Shown here: piece after piece, positions 29,578-38,974 of the stretch
How the letters are laid out: every line of letters starts with the position of its first letter
Numbering within the stretch: the stretch's first letter is position 1
NCBI RefSeq assembly: GCF_003570725.1
Contig: NZ_QWVS01000013.1
Coordinates: 288,001 to 352,000 of the forward strand
DNA: 64,000 nucleotides
Direction of reading: 5' to 3'
Source of the DNA: Peribacillus asahii
Lineage (GTDB): Bacteria; Bacillota; Bacilli; Bacillales; DSM-1321
The notes under the pieces: model-generated
Told to the model about the DNA's origin: nothing
The model's database searches: none
What the model saw: only the letters and a program-made list of their open reading frames with translations
Made by a program: the position numbers and the translations under genes

Positions 29578-30509
29578 GACTCCATCCCCCCATTCGTAAT
29601 TTCCATAAACACATCTTCTAAATCGGTTTCGATTTCGGCGAAACTAACTAAGTCGAGCTCTTGCATAATGCAAGCCTTCAATAATTGCTGCTGCGCCTCC
29701 GCATTGCCTTTAAACAAAAACTGAATGCTCGCTCCATCCTCATGACGCTCGATTTCACTAATATCTGGATTGTCTTCAAAAAATGCAAACGCACGCTCAA
29801 TATTACGATTCACCTTTACCATCATGCTCTTAGCACCTTGCAATTTCTCCTGGATTTCCGCAACAGAGCCTTGTGCCTTTAACTTCCCTTGATCAATAAT
29901 GCCAATGACATCACACATTTCCGCAAGCTCCGGTAAAATATGCGATGAAATCAAAATCGTTTTGCCCATAGCTTTTAATTCTTTTAAAATCTCCCGCATT
30001 TCAATACGCGCACGCGGATCTAAACCAGACGCGGGCTCATCTAAAATAAGTACTTCCGGATCATGAATTAAACTGCGAGCTAAACAAAGACGCTGCTTCA
30101 TTCCACGTGATAATAAATCAACATACGAATCGCGTTTATCGGTTAAATTCACAAGCTCTAAAAGCTGTGGAATCAATTTCTTTCGTTCATTGACAGAGAT
30201 ACCATAGCTTGCTCCGTAAAAATCGAGATACTCTTCTGCCTTTAATTGATCGTATACACCAAAGAAATCGGGCATATAGCCGATTTGCTCTCGAACCTTC
30301 TTTGGGTCTTTTAAAATATTGTAGCCATTGACAAAGGCTGTTCCAGAAGTCGGTGCAAGCAATGTCGCTAAAATGGAGAAAGTGGTAGACTTCCCTGCCC
30401 CATTTTGACCTACAAAACCAAACACGGTTCCTTCACCAATATGCAAATCTAAATGATCCAGCGCCGTAAATTTCCCATATTGTTTTGTCAATCCAATAAT
30501 TTCAATCAC
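29574..30509 (-). CDS. ABC transporter ATP-binding protein
   Basis: 311 residues. Walker A GQNGAGKST at 34-42, signature LSRGMKQRL, Walker B VLILDEPASGLDPRARIEM, and H-loop ILISSHILPELAEM. The C-terminal 80 residues form the extra domain seen in drug/lantibiotic-type ABC-2 ATPases (SMMVKVNRNIERAF...). Start and stop overlap both neighbours by four bases, so stoichiometric synthesis is likely. Confidence 0.95.
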   Translation of the reverse strand: MIEIIGLTKQYGKFTALDHLDLHIGEGTVFGFVGQNGAGKSTTFSILATLLAPTSGTAFVNGYNILKDPKKVREQIGYMPDFFGVYDQLKAEEYLDFYGASYGISVNERKKLIPQLLELVNLTDKRDSYVDLLSRGMKQRLCLARSLIHDPEVLILDEPASGLDPRARIEMREILKELKAMGKTILISSHILPELAEMCDVIGIIDQGKLKAQGSVAEIQEKLQGAKSMMVKVNRNIERAFAFFEDNPDISEIERHEDGASIQFLFKGNAEAQQQLLKACIMQELDLVSFAEIETDLEDVFMEITNGGMES

Positions 30510-32893
30510 GGTGTAACCTCCCCATCAACAGTAATAACCGGTAAACGATTTTCGGCACCATTAGGATCTTGCTTTTTCACGAGCTTCACTTTTAGTTCAC
30601 CATCCGCAGAAAGATAAGCGTTAATCTTCTTACTCCCTTCAAGCGTCAAAATTCGTTCCGTTCCATCTATTTGTTCATATTTACCTTTTTTCGTATTGTA
30701 TAGTGCATACTGAAGCGTAGAATCCGTCCATTTAATCGTTAGCTTCGAAGCTTTAAAAGATGGATCTTTCATGACAGCTGGCATTTCAGCATACGCCTCA
30801 TACTCTCCCACTTCCAACCAATAAGAAGGAGGTGTAACATTCATATCTGCTTCATAATGACCCTTGATTGTTTCAAGTCTCCACGGAAACATTTCTTTTG
30901 GAAAACTAACTTTCCCTGATAAAGTCGTATCCGCTTCAAAGGTTTGGAAAATCACATTATTATTATGTTCTTTCATCTTTTCATTTTCTAATTTCAATTC
31001 CGTCACTTGATCCTTCGTCAAGCCAATAATGACAGGTGCATTATCTGCTGCTTGTCCGTTAAAGAAATACTGTCCGGCAAGATATAATAATTGGTCGTTC
31101 CGTACTTGATTCCAATCCACTTTTTGTCCAGGGGTCCACGTATGCATGCTCGATGAAAAACTTATCGTAGGACGCATTAAAAGATCCGTTTTTAGCTTTT
31201 GGTTAACAGTTAGCGTTTCTCCTTTTTTTAACGCCCCTAAAGCCCATTTCTGGTTGCCTGACACAATCATGATTTCCTCAAAATCGTAGTTCAAATTGTT
31301 CACAATAGTTCCTGCTAGTTTTTTATTTTCCACTTTCAAATCGGTCTTAAATTCACCAGCTTGTTTTTGAGAAATGCGCCCCACTAGCGAACGTGTTGAC
31401 CAATATTCGACTCCTGGAAATTCAATCGCTATTTCCTTCACTTTTTCTTCGACAACTGGAGCTCGAAGCGGATTGCCTAAAGAAGAGTCCGGTACAGATG
31501 GCAAAGCAAGCATTTCATCCTTTGCAAAAGATAGCTTATAGTCCCCGCTTTTATTCGAAAGTAACACATTAGATTGAATGCCCGTTACCTGTTGATGATT
31601 CACTTGATAAATACCAAGCTGATTTAATTGAGGCTGAGCGATTCGATCTTTTGCTCCGAACGCAAAAATGACGACTGAGCTAATAACTGCTATAACCGGA
31701 ATACTCCACCACGCATGCTCGCGTTTATCTAATTTCTTAAGGACCACATATAAGAGCGGGATTAAAATAAGTAAATAGACAATTAATAAGAGAATTAATT
31801 GACCTGTGGAAAAGTTTGTATTATCAAACCATTTATTCGGTTCCGACAATTCCCACTCTAAATTATTTAAAAGATTATCCATTCGCTTATAAGGATCATT
31901 CGTTGTTAATGTAAGTAAAGTCGACTCAACCCAAGCCCCGTACTTACTCCAAGAAGATAGTGGTTCATCTCCAAGTGAAAAACTTGTTTGGATAATCACC
32001 CCGCTTCCAAACTCTTTTTTTACGACGACTGGATGATTATCACTCTTCACCACAATATCTGCCTCTTTTTCAACTTCCCCAACAAAACTAGGAATCTGCT
32101 TAAAAGAAGGTGCTTGCTTACCAGTTCCTAAAAAAGCACTACTAACCATTAGCTCTTTAGTCGACTTCATCGGTAATAAATTATAAAGTGTATCATATTG
32201 CTGACTGGCATTCGGTGTTGCACCAGCAATCAAAACCCCTCCGTTTTGAACCCATTCAGCAATGGCTTCCTGTTGCTCATGATTGAGTGTGCTCATGGAA
32301 AATTCATCGATAATTAAATATGTGAGCACATCGTATCCTCTCGCCTCATTTGGTAAATCTCCCTTTGTTAAATCTAATGTATTCATTGGAGAGGAAGGCA
32401 GTACACGCCATTCTTTTAGACGATCATACTTTTCACTTAATATACCAATCTGTACTTCCCCCGAATCGACGAATTTAGGTGCAATCACTTTCGTCCCTTT
32501 AAACGCTACTTCCTTCCCTTTCTTCCAATCCCCCTCATATAAATGAATGGTTTGTTGAACTGCAGACGAAGAATAATTCTCATCTGTATATGCAGGTAAG
32601 GTAACAGAATATGTTTTCACACTTCCCTTTGGCAGTTCAACTCGGATGGCTTGCGAGCCTCCTAACTGATAGGTTGCTTGAAACTGAAGCAACAACGTTC
32701 CACTAAACGCTTCTCCTTTATTCTCTATTTCAACTTTGACAGGCAGCGCCGTCGAACGCTTCGCATATCCACCTAACCCTTCCTCAATTGAAATACTAAT
32801 CTTCGGTTGCTCAGCAGCAGCCAGCAATGGAAAAAGCATAAAAGCCATTAAAAACAACAAACTGGCGGCTACTTGACGTGCTATATTTGACAA
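30506..32893 (-). CDS. Secreted/membrane protein with amidotransferase-like region, first gene of the vWA-MoxR-ABC operon
   Basis: 795 residues from a TTG start at 32893, with GGGGGAG five bases upstream. A signal peptide (1-27, ending LLAAAEQ) is followed by a beta-sandwich domain (ISISIEEGLGGYAKRSTALPVKVEIENKG..., cut here), then an amidotransferase-like region (YDVLTYLIIDEFSMSTLNHEQ and IAEWVQNGGVLIAGAT at about 187-226). Two membrane helices lie at about 364-386 and 396-413. The C-terminal half again is beta-rich. The amidotransferase-like region lacks an obvious catalytic Cys. Extracellular or surface-facing sensor or structural role is inference. Not recognised as a named family. Stop overlaps the ABC ATPase start (ATGA). 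Confidence 0.75.
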   Translation of the reverse strand: MSNIARQVAASLLFLMAFMLFPLLAAAEQPKISISIEEGLGGYAKRSTALPVKVEIENKGEAFSGTLLLQFQATYQLGGSQAIRVELPKGSVKTYSVTLPAYTDENYSSSAVQQTIHLYEGDWKKGKEVAFKGTKVIAPKFVDSGEVQIGILSEKYDRLKEWRVLPSSPMNTLDLTKGDLPNEARGYDVLTYLIIDEFSMSTLNHEQQEAIAEWVQNGGVLIAGATPNASQQYDTLYNLLPMKSTKELMVSSAFLGTGKQAPSFKQIPSFVGEVEKEADIVVKSDNHPVVVKKEFGSGVIIQTSFSLGDEPLSSWSKYGAWVESTLLTLTTNDPYKRMDNLLNNLEWELSEPNKWFDNTNFSTGQLILLLIVYLLILIPLLYVVLKKLDKREHAWWSIPVIAVISSVVIFAFGAKDRIAQPQLNQLGIYQVNHQQVTGIQSNVLLSNKSGDYKLSFAKDEMLALPSVPDSSLGNPLRAPVVEEKVKEIAIEFPGVEYWSTRSLVGRISQKQAGEFKTDLKVENKKLAGTIVNNLNYDFEEIMIVSGNQKWALGALKKGETLTVNQKLKTDLLMRPTISFSSSMHTWTPGQKVDWNQVRNDQLLYLAGQYFFNGQAADNAPVIIGLTKDQVTELKLENEKMKEHNNNVIFQTFEADTTLSGKVSFPKEMFPWRLETIKGHYEADMNVTPPSYWLEVGEYEAYAEMPAVMKDPSFKASKLTIKWTDSTLQYALYNTKKGKYEQIDGTERILTLEGSKKINAYLSADGELKVKLVKKQDPNGAENRLPVITVDGEVTP

Positions 32894-32927
32894 ACGAACT
32901 CCCCCTTTTGTTTCTCTCTATAAAATA

Positions 32928-32955
32928 GACGAACGAAAAAATAAAAAAGTATACA
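32928..32955 (-). promoter_or_regulatory. Possible ECF-sigma-type promoter of the accessory operon
   Basis: On the minus strand TGTATAC (32955-32949), 17 bases, then CGTC (32931-32928), 35 bases before the TTG start. This resembles, imperfectly, sigma-X/M/W promoters (TGWAAC...CGTC/CGWC). I found no good sigma-A promoter here. Confidence 0.25.
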
Positions 32956-32973
32956 AAAACTTTTTAGAATATG

Positions 32974-33009
32974 AAAAAAAGCCAGAAAGGAAACACCCTT
33001 CTGACTTTC
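32974..33009 (-). terminator. Terminator after ftsY
   Basis: Stem AAAGTCAGAAGG / CCTTTCTGGCTTT with one G-U pair and one bulge, starting 13 bases after the ftsY stop and followed on the minus strand by TTTTTTTCAT. It separates ftsY from the accessory operon. Confidence 0.7.
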
Positions 33010-33021
33010 GTTTTCATATAA

Positions 33022-34134
33022 TTATTCTGCTTTTTCAATAAGGTCTGCAAACAATCCGTACACATATTTCTCTGCATCGAACTCTTGCAAATCATCCATT
33101 TTCTCACCTAATCCAACAAACTTAACCGGAATCGCTAATTCATTTCGAATCGCTAACACGATTCCCCCTTTTGCTGTTCCATCAAGCTTTGTTAGCACAA
33201 TGCCTGATACATTCGTTGCCTCTTTAAAGGTTTTTGCTTGAATTAATGCATTTTGTCCTGTTGTTGCATCTAACACTAATAATACTTCATGTGGCGCACC
33301 AGGTACTTCACGCTCAATCACTCGTTTTACTTTTTCAAGCTCTTTCATCAAGTTCACTTTGTTTTGTAAACGGCCTGCCGTATCACAAATCAAAATATCC
33401 GCACCGCGTGCTTTTGCTGCTTGAATCGCATCAAACATAACCGCCGCCGGATCAGAGCCCTCTCCTTGTTTAATAACATCGACGCCAACACGCTCGCCCC
33501 ATACTTCTAATTGATCAATGGCACCGGCACGGAACGTATCACCCGCTGCTAATACGACCGACTTGCCTTCCTCTTTAAACTTATGAGCCATTTTTCCAAT
33601 TGTTGTCGTTTTCCCAACGCCATTCACACCAACGAATAAAATAACCGTTAAGCCATCTTTTTCAATGTTCAACTCAGATTGCTCTTCATCTCCGCCTTGG
33701 TAAATGTCGACTAATTTCTCAGAAATAACATCTTGCACTTCTTTTGTATCTGAAATATTGCGGCGCTTTACTTCCATTTTTAATTCATCGACAAGCTCCA
33801 TCACCGTATCAAAGCCGACATCTGCTTGAATTAAAATTTCTTCAAGCTCTTCGAAGAATTCTTCATCCACTTTACGATAGCGTGCGACTAAATCATTGAC
33901 TCGGCTTGAGAAGGCATTACGTGTCTTCGCTAAACCTTGTTTAAACTTCTCTCCGATTGAAATCTGCTCTTTCTTCTTTTCAATCTCTGCCTTCACTTCC
34001 GGCTGCTCATTCAACGCTACTTGTTCGTTCAGCTCCAACTGTTCATTCGCTTCCAGTTGTTCAGTAGATTCTGGTGTTACATTTTCAGTTTTCGCACCTA
34101 CAAATTTCTCTTTCAGCTTCTTAAAAAAACTCAT
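33022..34134 (-). CDS. ftsY: FtsY, signal recognition particle receptor
   Basis: 370 residues. A short acidic N-terminal region (about 15-55) contains four six-residue units of the form EQLEAN. It is followed by the N domain and the SRP GTPase domain: GVNGVGKTTTIGKMA, DTFRAGA, DTAGRL, TKLDGTAKGG. FtsY receives SRP-ribosome complexes at the membrane. It lies 17 bases after smc, as in B. subtilis, but ylxM-ffh no longer follow directly. Confidence 0.97.
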   Translation of the reverse strand: MSFFKKLKEKFVGAKTENVTPESTEQLEANEQLELNEQVALNEQPEVKAEIEKKKEQISIGEKFKQGLAKTRNAFSSRVNDLVARYRKVDEEFFEELEEILIQADVGFDTVMELVDELKMEVKRRNISDTKEVQDVISEKLVDIYQGGDEEQSELNIEKDGLTVILFVGVNGVGKTTTIGKMAHKFKEEGKSVVLAAGDTFRAGAIDQLEVWGERVGVDVIKQGEGSDPAAVMFDAIQAAKARGADILICDTAGRLQNKVNLMKELEKVKRVIEREVPGAPHEVLLVLDATTGQNALIQAKTFKEATNVSGIVLTKLDGTAKGGIVLAIRNELAIPVKFVGLGEKMDDLQEFDAEKYVYGLFADLIEKAE

Positions 34135-34151
34135 TGTGTCACTTCCTTCTG

Positions 34152-37100
34152 TTATACTCTTGCTACTTCTTCTGTCTCTTCAATTCGTACAGAAACAAGC
34201 CTTGAAACACCTGATTCTTGCATCGTAATGCCATATAACACATCCGCACCTTCCATCGTACCCTTACGATGTGTAATGACAATAAATTGCGTTTCTTCGC
34301 TGAACTTACGCAAAAATTGACTAAAACGTGTGATATTCGCTTCATCCAGCGCTGCTTCAACTTCATCAAGCACACAAAATGGCACCGGACGCACTTTTAA
34401 AATGGAAAACAGCAAGGCAATCGCAGTCAGTGCTCGTTCTCCACCTGATAATAAACTTAAATTTTGCAATTTCTTCCCAGGAGGCTGAGCGACAATCTCG
34501 ACACCTGTTTCCAACAAATTCAGCGAATCCGTTAACTTTAATTCAGCACGCCCTCCGCCAAATAGCGCTTTAAACACTTGTCCAAATTGATCACGAATCG
34601 CATAAAAGGTCTCAGAAAAGCGCCGCGTCATCTCTTCATCCATTTCATGAATTACTTGAAGAAGGGTATCTTTCGCTTGCTGCAAGTCATCCTTTTGATT
34701 AAGTAAAAATTCATAGCGCTCTGATACACGCTCGTACTCATCAATTGCCCCTAAGTTAACGTTTCCTAACTCGTCAATCGCCAATTTAATGAGCTTGACG
34801 TGTTTCTTCGCTTCTTCAACCGGCAATGTTAACGGATACTTCTCTTTTGCAGCCTCATAGCTTAAAAGATATTCCTCTCGCAGCTTAGAAAGTCGATTTT
34901 CAAGCTCCACATCAAGTCGATTCAACTTCACTTCTTCATCTTTGACGCTTTCTGCAATGCCTTTATATTGACGATTTTGCTCTTTTAAATCGAGCTCCAT
35001 ATCCTCAAGCTTCGTTTGCAAACTCTCTTTTTCTTGACGTGTAACCGAAATTTTTTCAATCGTTTCATTTTTCAGTGCAAACTGCTCTTTTGCAGCATCC
35101 TCTAATCGTTCTTCTCCGCTTGAACTATCACTCATTTCATTCGTTAAAAGCGACCAGTCATCCTCATATTCAGCAAGCTTCGTTTGTGTCATAAGCCAAT
35201 CTTCCTCAAGACGAGCCATATTCTCCTTTTGGTTACGAAGCTGTTCTCGTTTGGAAGCAAGCGTTACTTTCAGCTCCCCCATCTCTTCTAGGAGGATTTC
35301 TTTTGATGATTGCTGTGTTTCCTTTCGCTCCGTCAATTGAGCAATCGTTTCATCCAGTCGACTAAGCTCCTCTGCACAAGATACGATAATGTTCTCCAAC
35401 TCTTCAAGACGGGCCGTTCTTTGCTGCTCTTCCTCTATGAGTTGTGTTTTATCTAAATCATATAAATGAAGACGGTCATTAATATTCTTTTCTTGTAATT
35501 CAATTTCTCGAAATTTACTTTTCAGTAATTGCTCTTTTTCTCGCAATGACTCACCCGATTGCTTCATTTCTGATAAACGTTCTTCTTGCTGCGTGATTTC
35601 AGCTTTTAGCTCCCGAACTTCACGTTCTAATTGATTTGTTTTCGCTTCCATATCGACAAGCTTATTTTTTAGTTCCTCTAATTCCGCTTTTCGCGATAAT
35701 AAGGATGAGGATTTTTGCTTAAGTGCCCCCCCTGTCATCGAACCACCAGGATTTACAACATCCCCATCAAGCGTTACAAAACGATAACGGTGACCGACTA
35801 ATTTAGCCAGCTCATTTGCTCCTTTTAAATCACGTGTAATAACGACCGTTCCAAGCAAATTGGTTACAATCTCTGCATATTTCACTTCATAGTCTATTAA
35901 TTGGGCAGCAGTACCAATAAAAGCTGGGTGGTTTTGAAGCAGTTTCAATTGAGACTGGGGCACTTCTCTACCTTTTATTACGGAGAGTGGTAAAAAAGTA
36001 GCCCGGCCATAACCATTTTTCTTTAAAAAGCTAATCGCCTGACGTGCATGTTCTTCTTCACGAACAACAACATGCTGCATCGCCGCGCCAAGTGCAATCT
36101 CAATCGCCGTTTGATAGCTTTTTGGCACTGTAATCAACTCCGCAACGGCCCCTTCAATGCCTTGCAAAGAAGCTTTTGCTTTTAATATTTCTTTTACACC
36201 TTGGAAGAATCCTGCATACTCTTCTTCCATTTCCTCTAACAACTCTTTACGCGCCTTCGCTTGCTGTAAAAATTGATACGCTTTATATAGTTTCGTTTCT
36301 TGCTTTTGATAGCGATCCTTCGTTTCTTCTAGTTGCTTTTCCTGATTACGATAACGAGCCACATGCTTTTCTAACTCAAGCGCCATCTCATGCAATTCCG
36401 CTTCATGCTGCTGTTTTTGCTTCACGATTGACGTTCTTTCCGTTAAATACTTCGCATTATCATTATCTAGTCTCTCATTTTTATAAGCATGCTGCTCCAG
36501 CTGCTGCGCTAAATACTGCTTTTCGTTTTTCGCTGTCGCTTGCTTATTTAGCCATTCAATATAATCACTTTTATGAAGTTCAATCGTCGCCTCAATATTC
36601 GTTTGAAAAGAACCTAGGGTTTGTTGCTTTTCCTGCAAGCGCGACTGCAAGTTCTTTACTTCGTTTTCTAATTCACGAACCAAAATGACTTGAGCTTCTT
36701 TATCCACCTCTAAACGAGCGATAAATGTTTTAGCCTCTTCGATGGACTTTTCAAGTTGAACTTTATTCTGTGTCGCATTTTTCTTCCGTTCTTTTAATAC
36801 TTCTTTTCTACCTTCTAACTTTTCAAGATCTTCACTTGATGTTAAAAGAATCGCTTGTAAATCATTCATCGTTGCATCTAAACTAGCTGTTTTCTGGCGC
36901 AGTTCCTGTAGAGCTGCTTCCTTTTGATGCAGTTCGCTTGCCATTTGCTCTTTTCTTAGCGTATGCTCTTCTAACTCATGAGATAGCTTTTCCCATTTTC
37001 GGTGAAGCTCTTCAATTTCATAAACTGTTAAGCTCACTTCAATTTGCTCTAGCTCTTCCTTTTTCGCCAAAAACTCTTTAGCAAGCGACGATTGAATTTT

Positions 37101-37715
37101 TAACGGCTCTACCTGACCTTCTAATTCATAAAGAATATCTTGAACACGATTTAAATTTTCCTGTGTTTCAGCAAGCTTTTGCTCGGCTTTCTTTTTACGC
37201 GTTTTATATTTTAAAACACCAGCTGCTTCTTCAAAAATAACGCGTCTTTCTTCCGCCTTACTGCTTAATATTTCTTCTACTTTCCCCTGGCTAATAATCG
37301 AAAAGGCTTCGCGGCCGAGGCCTGAATCCATAAATAAATCGATGATATCCTTTAAACGACAGGGCTGATTATTAATTAAAAATTCACTGTCACCCGATCT
37401 GTACACTCTTCTTGTAATACTGACTTCATGAAAATCAATGGGTAAAGAATTTGTTACGTTATCAAGGGTTAAAGATACCTCAGCAAAATTCAAAGGCTTT
37501 CTTGAATCGCTTCCGGAAAAGATAATATCCTCCATTTTCGCCCCGCGCAATGATTTGGCGGACTGTTCGCCAAGCACCCAACGAATCGCATCTGTTATAT
37601 TACTTTTTCCACTTCCGTTCGGCCCTACGACTGCGGTTACACCTGGTACAAAGTCCATTGAAATTTTCTCTGCGAAAGACTTAAATCCTACAACGTCCAA
37701 GCGTTTGAGGAACAT
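34152..37715 (-). CDS. smc: SMC chromosome condensation ATPase
   Basis: 1187 residues, the usual length. Walker A GPNGSGKS at 31-38 near the N-terminus, two long antiparallel coiled coils (about 165-500 and 670-1010), a hinge (IEGAVAELITVPKSYQTAIE ... PGGSMTGG) at about 515-665, and the C-terminal ABC signature LSGGERALTAIALLF with Walker B FCVLDEVEAALDEAN. With ScpA and ScpB it forms the condensin that organises and separates the chromosome. It lies between rnc and ftsY in the standard order. Confidence 0.98.
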   Translation of the reverse strand: MFLKRLDVVGFKSFAEKISMDFVPGVTAVVGPNGSGKSNITDAIRWVLGEQSAKSLRGAKMEDIIFSGSDSRKPLNFAEVSLTLDNVTNSLPIDFHEVSITRRVYRSGDSEFLINNQPCRLKDIIDLFMDSGLGREAFSIISQGKVEEILSSKAEERRVIFEEAAGVLKYKTRKKKAEQKLAETQENLNRVQDILYELEGQVEPLKIQSSLAKEFLAKKEELEQIEVSLTVYEIEELHRKWEKLSHELEEHTLRKEQMASELHQKEAALQELRQKTASLDATMNDLQAILLTSSEDLEKLEGRKEVLKERKKNATQNKVQLEKSIEEAKTFIARLEVDKEAQVILVRELENEVKNLQSRLQEKQQTLGSFQTNIEATIELHKSDYIEWLNKQATAKNEKQYLAQQLEQHAYKNERLDNDNAKYLTERTSIVKQKQQHEAELHEMALELEKHVARYRNQEKQLEETKDRYQKQETKLYKAYQFLQQAKARKELLEEMEEEYAGFFQGVKEILKAKASLQGIEGAVAELITVPKSYQTAIEIALGAAMQHVVVREEEHARQAISFLKKNGYGRATFLPLSVIKGREVPQSQLKLLQNHPAFIGTAAQLIDYEVKYAEIVTNLLGTVVITRDLKGANELAKLVGHRYRFVTLDGDVVNPGGSMTGGALKQKSSSLLSRKAELEELKNKLVDMEAKTNQLEREVRELKAEITQQEERLSEMKQSGESLREKEQLLKSKFREIELQEKNINDRLHLYDLDKTQLIEEEQQRTARLEELENIIVSCAEELSRLDETIAQLTERKETQQSSKEILLEEMGELKVTLASKREQLRNQKENMARLEEDWLMTQTKLAEYEDDWSLLTNEMSDSSSGEERLEDAAKEQFALKNETIEKISVTRQEKESLQTKLEDMELDLKEQNRQYKGIAESVKDEEVKLNRLDVELENRLSKLREEYLLSYEAAKEKYPLTLPVEEAKKHVKLIKLAIDELGNVNLGAIDEYERVSERYEFLLNQKDDLQQAKDTLLQVIHEMDEEMTRRFSETFYAIRDQFGQVFKALFGGGRAELKLTDSLNLLETGVEIVAQPPGKKLQNLSLLSGGERALTAIALLFSILKVRPVPFCVLDEVEAALDEANITRFSQFLRKFSEETQFIVITHRKGTMEGADVLYGITMQESGVSRLVSVRIEETEEVARV

Positions 37716-37743
37716 GCTCTCTCCCCCTTATCTTTCACAATCA

Positions 37744-38478
37744 TTATGATCTTTTTTGTCTTAATACGTTTAAGGCACGCTCGGCAGCATGCTGCTCCGC
37801 TTCTTTTTTCGATTTACCAGAGCCAGACCCTAGTTTTTCTCCATTGAGTAAAACAATAGAAACAAATTCACGATTATGAGCCGGTCCTTTTTCCTGTAAT
37901 ATTTTATACTGAATGGTACCGCTGCTATCACGTTGGATCAATTCTTGAAGCTGGCTCTTGTAATCCATCACATGAGAAAAAGCACCCTCGTCTATTTTTG
38001 GGAAAACCACTTTTCTTAAAAACTCGACAACTGGTTCTAAACCTCTATCTAAATACAATGCTCCAATAAAAGATTCAAAAACATCGGCAAGCATCGCTGG
38101 GCGCTCTCTACCGCCTGTCATTTCCTCTCCTTTTCCGAGCAATACAAATTCACCAAACCCTAATTGATTGGCAAACATAACAAGTGACGGTTCACAAACA
38201 ATAGCAGCTCTTAGCTTTGTTAACTCCCCTTCGCTCATCATCGGATATTTTTCGAATAAATATTTAGATACCGTCAGTTCTAATACAGCGTCCCCTAAAA
38301 ATTCAAGCCGTTCATTATCTTCGTAAAGCTTGCGGCGATGCTCATTCACATAAGATGAATGGGTAAATGCTTGTTTTAATAATTTGACCTGAGAAAACTG
38401 GATGCCTAAGCAATCCTGAAGTTGTTTAAATTTTTGCTCCTTGACTGATAGTTGATGATTATTTCCGTTCCTGCGCAT
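37744..38478 (-). CDS. rnc: Ribonuclease III
   Basis: 244 residues. The catalytic signature [14 protein letters not shown] is at 55-68, with the second acidic cluster in [14 protein letters not shown]. The C-terminal double-stranded RNA-binding domain (about 170-242) begins [13 protein letters not shown] and ends [14 protein letters not shown]. It processes rRNA, scRNA and other duplex RNA. The ATG is 9 bases after GGAGGG. Placed between acpP and smc. Confidence 0.97.
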   Translation of the reverse strand: MRRNGNNHQLSVKEQKFKQLQDCLGIQFSQVKLLKQAFTHSSYVNEHRRKLYEDNERLEFLGDAVLELTVSKYLFEKYPMMSEGELTKLRAAIVCEPSLVMFANQLGFGEFVLLGKGEEMTGGRERPAMLADVFESFIGALYLDRGLEPVVEFLRKVVFPKIDEGAFSHVMDYKSQLQELIQRDSSGTIQYKILQEKGPAHNREFVSIVLLNGEKLGSGSGKSKKEAEQHAAERALNVLRQKRS

Positions 38479-38570
38479 TTAATAAGACCCTCCACAACGG
38501 TTAAAAAGCTTATTTTCCCGAAATTTATAATTGCCCTCCCTACCATCATACCTAATTCTGGCCACAAGAG

Positions 38571-38597
38571 AAAGCTCCGTTTAAAAAACGGAGCTTT
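38571..38597 (-). terminator. Terminator after acpP
   Basis: Perfect 12-bp stem AAAGCTCCGTTT / AAACGGAGCTTT with a 3-base loop, 17 bases after the acpP stop. The minus-strand flank CTTTCTCTTG is moderately T-rich. Confidence 0.75.
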
Positions 38598-38614
38598 GAT
38601 TTGAGAGCATTTCA

Positions 38615-38848
38615 TTACAATACACTCTGTATGTAATTTACAGCATCTCCAACTGTAACGATTTTTTCTGCATCATCGTCAGAAATCTCCATATCAAACT
38701 CGTCTTCAAGTTCCATTACAAGTTCTACTACATCTAGAGAATCTGCACCAAGATCTTCTTTGAATGAAGCCTCAAGTTTTACTTCTGATTCTTCAACATT
38801 CAAACGATCTACCACGATTTTTGTTACTCTTTCTAATACGTCTGCCAC
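38615..38848 (-). CDS. acpP: Acyl carrier protein
   Basis: 77 residues from a GTG at 38848, 6 bases after GGGGAGGTG. Another GTG at 38857 is itself part of that ribosome site, so it cannot be the start. The protein reads (M)[15 protein letters not shown] and carries the phosphopantetheine attachment Ser37 in [12 protein letters not shown]. It shuttles acyl intermediates between FabD, FabG and the other fatty-acid enzymes. The gene follows fabG by 126 bases and ends the fapR-plsX-fabD-fabG-acpP cluster. Confidence 0.96.
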   Translation of the reverse strand: MADVLERVTKIVVDRLNVEESEVKLEASFKEDLGADSLDVVELVMELEDEFDMEISDDDAEKIVTVGDAVNYIQSVL

Positions 38849-38974
38849 TGCATTCACCTCCCCTCAAGCGAAAAGCGCTCATTTATCGGCTTTTAAAGCT
38901 AGACACTAGTACTCATCAAAAATGATTGCATCCTTATTTTCTATAAAAACTCAAAGCCTAACTGTAACAGTGTA

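Noticed and set aside
20788-32893. Accessory block as a prophage, transposon or anti-phage island
   Set aside because: There is no transposase, phage integrase, nuclease, tRNA site or terminal repeat. The only recombinase in the window is the housekeeping XerC. MoxR-vWA pairs alone are not evidence of defence.
36176-36688. 170-codon open frame on the plus strand opposite smc
   Set aside because: It is the complement of the repetitive coiled-coil coding sequence; there is no ribosome site, and smc is clearly the real gene.
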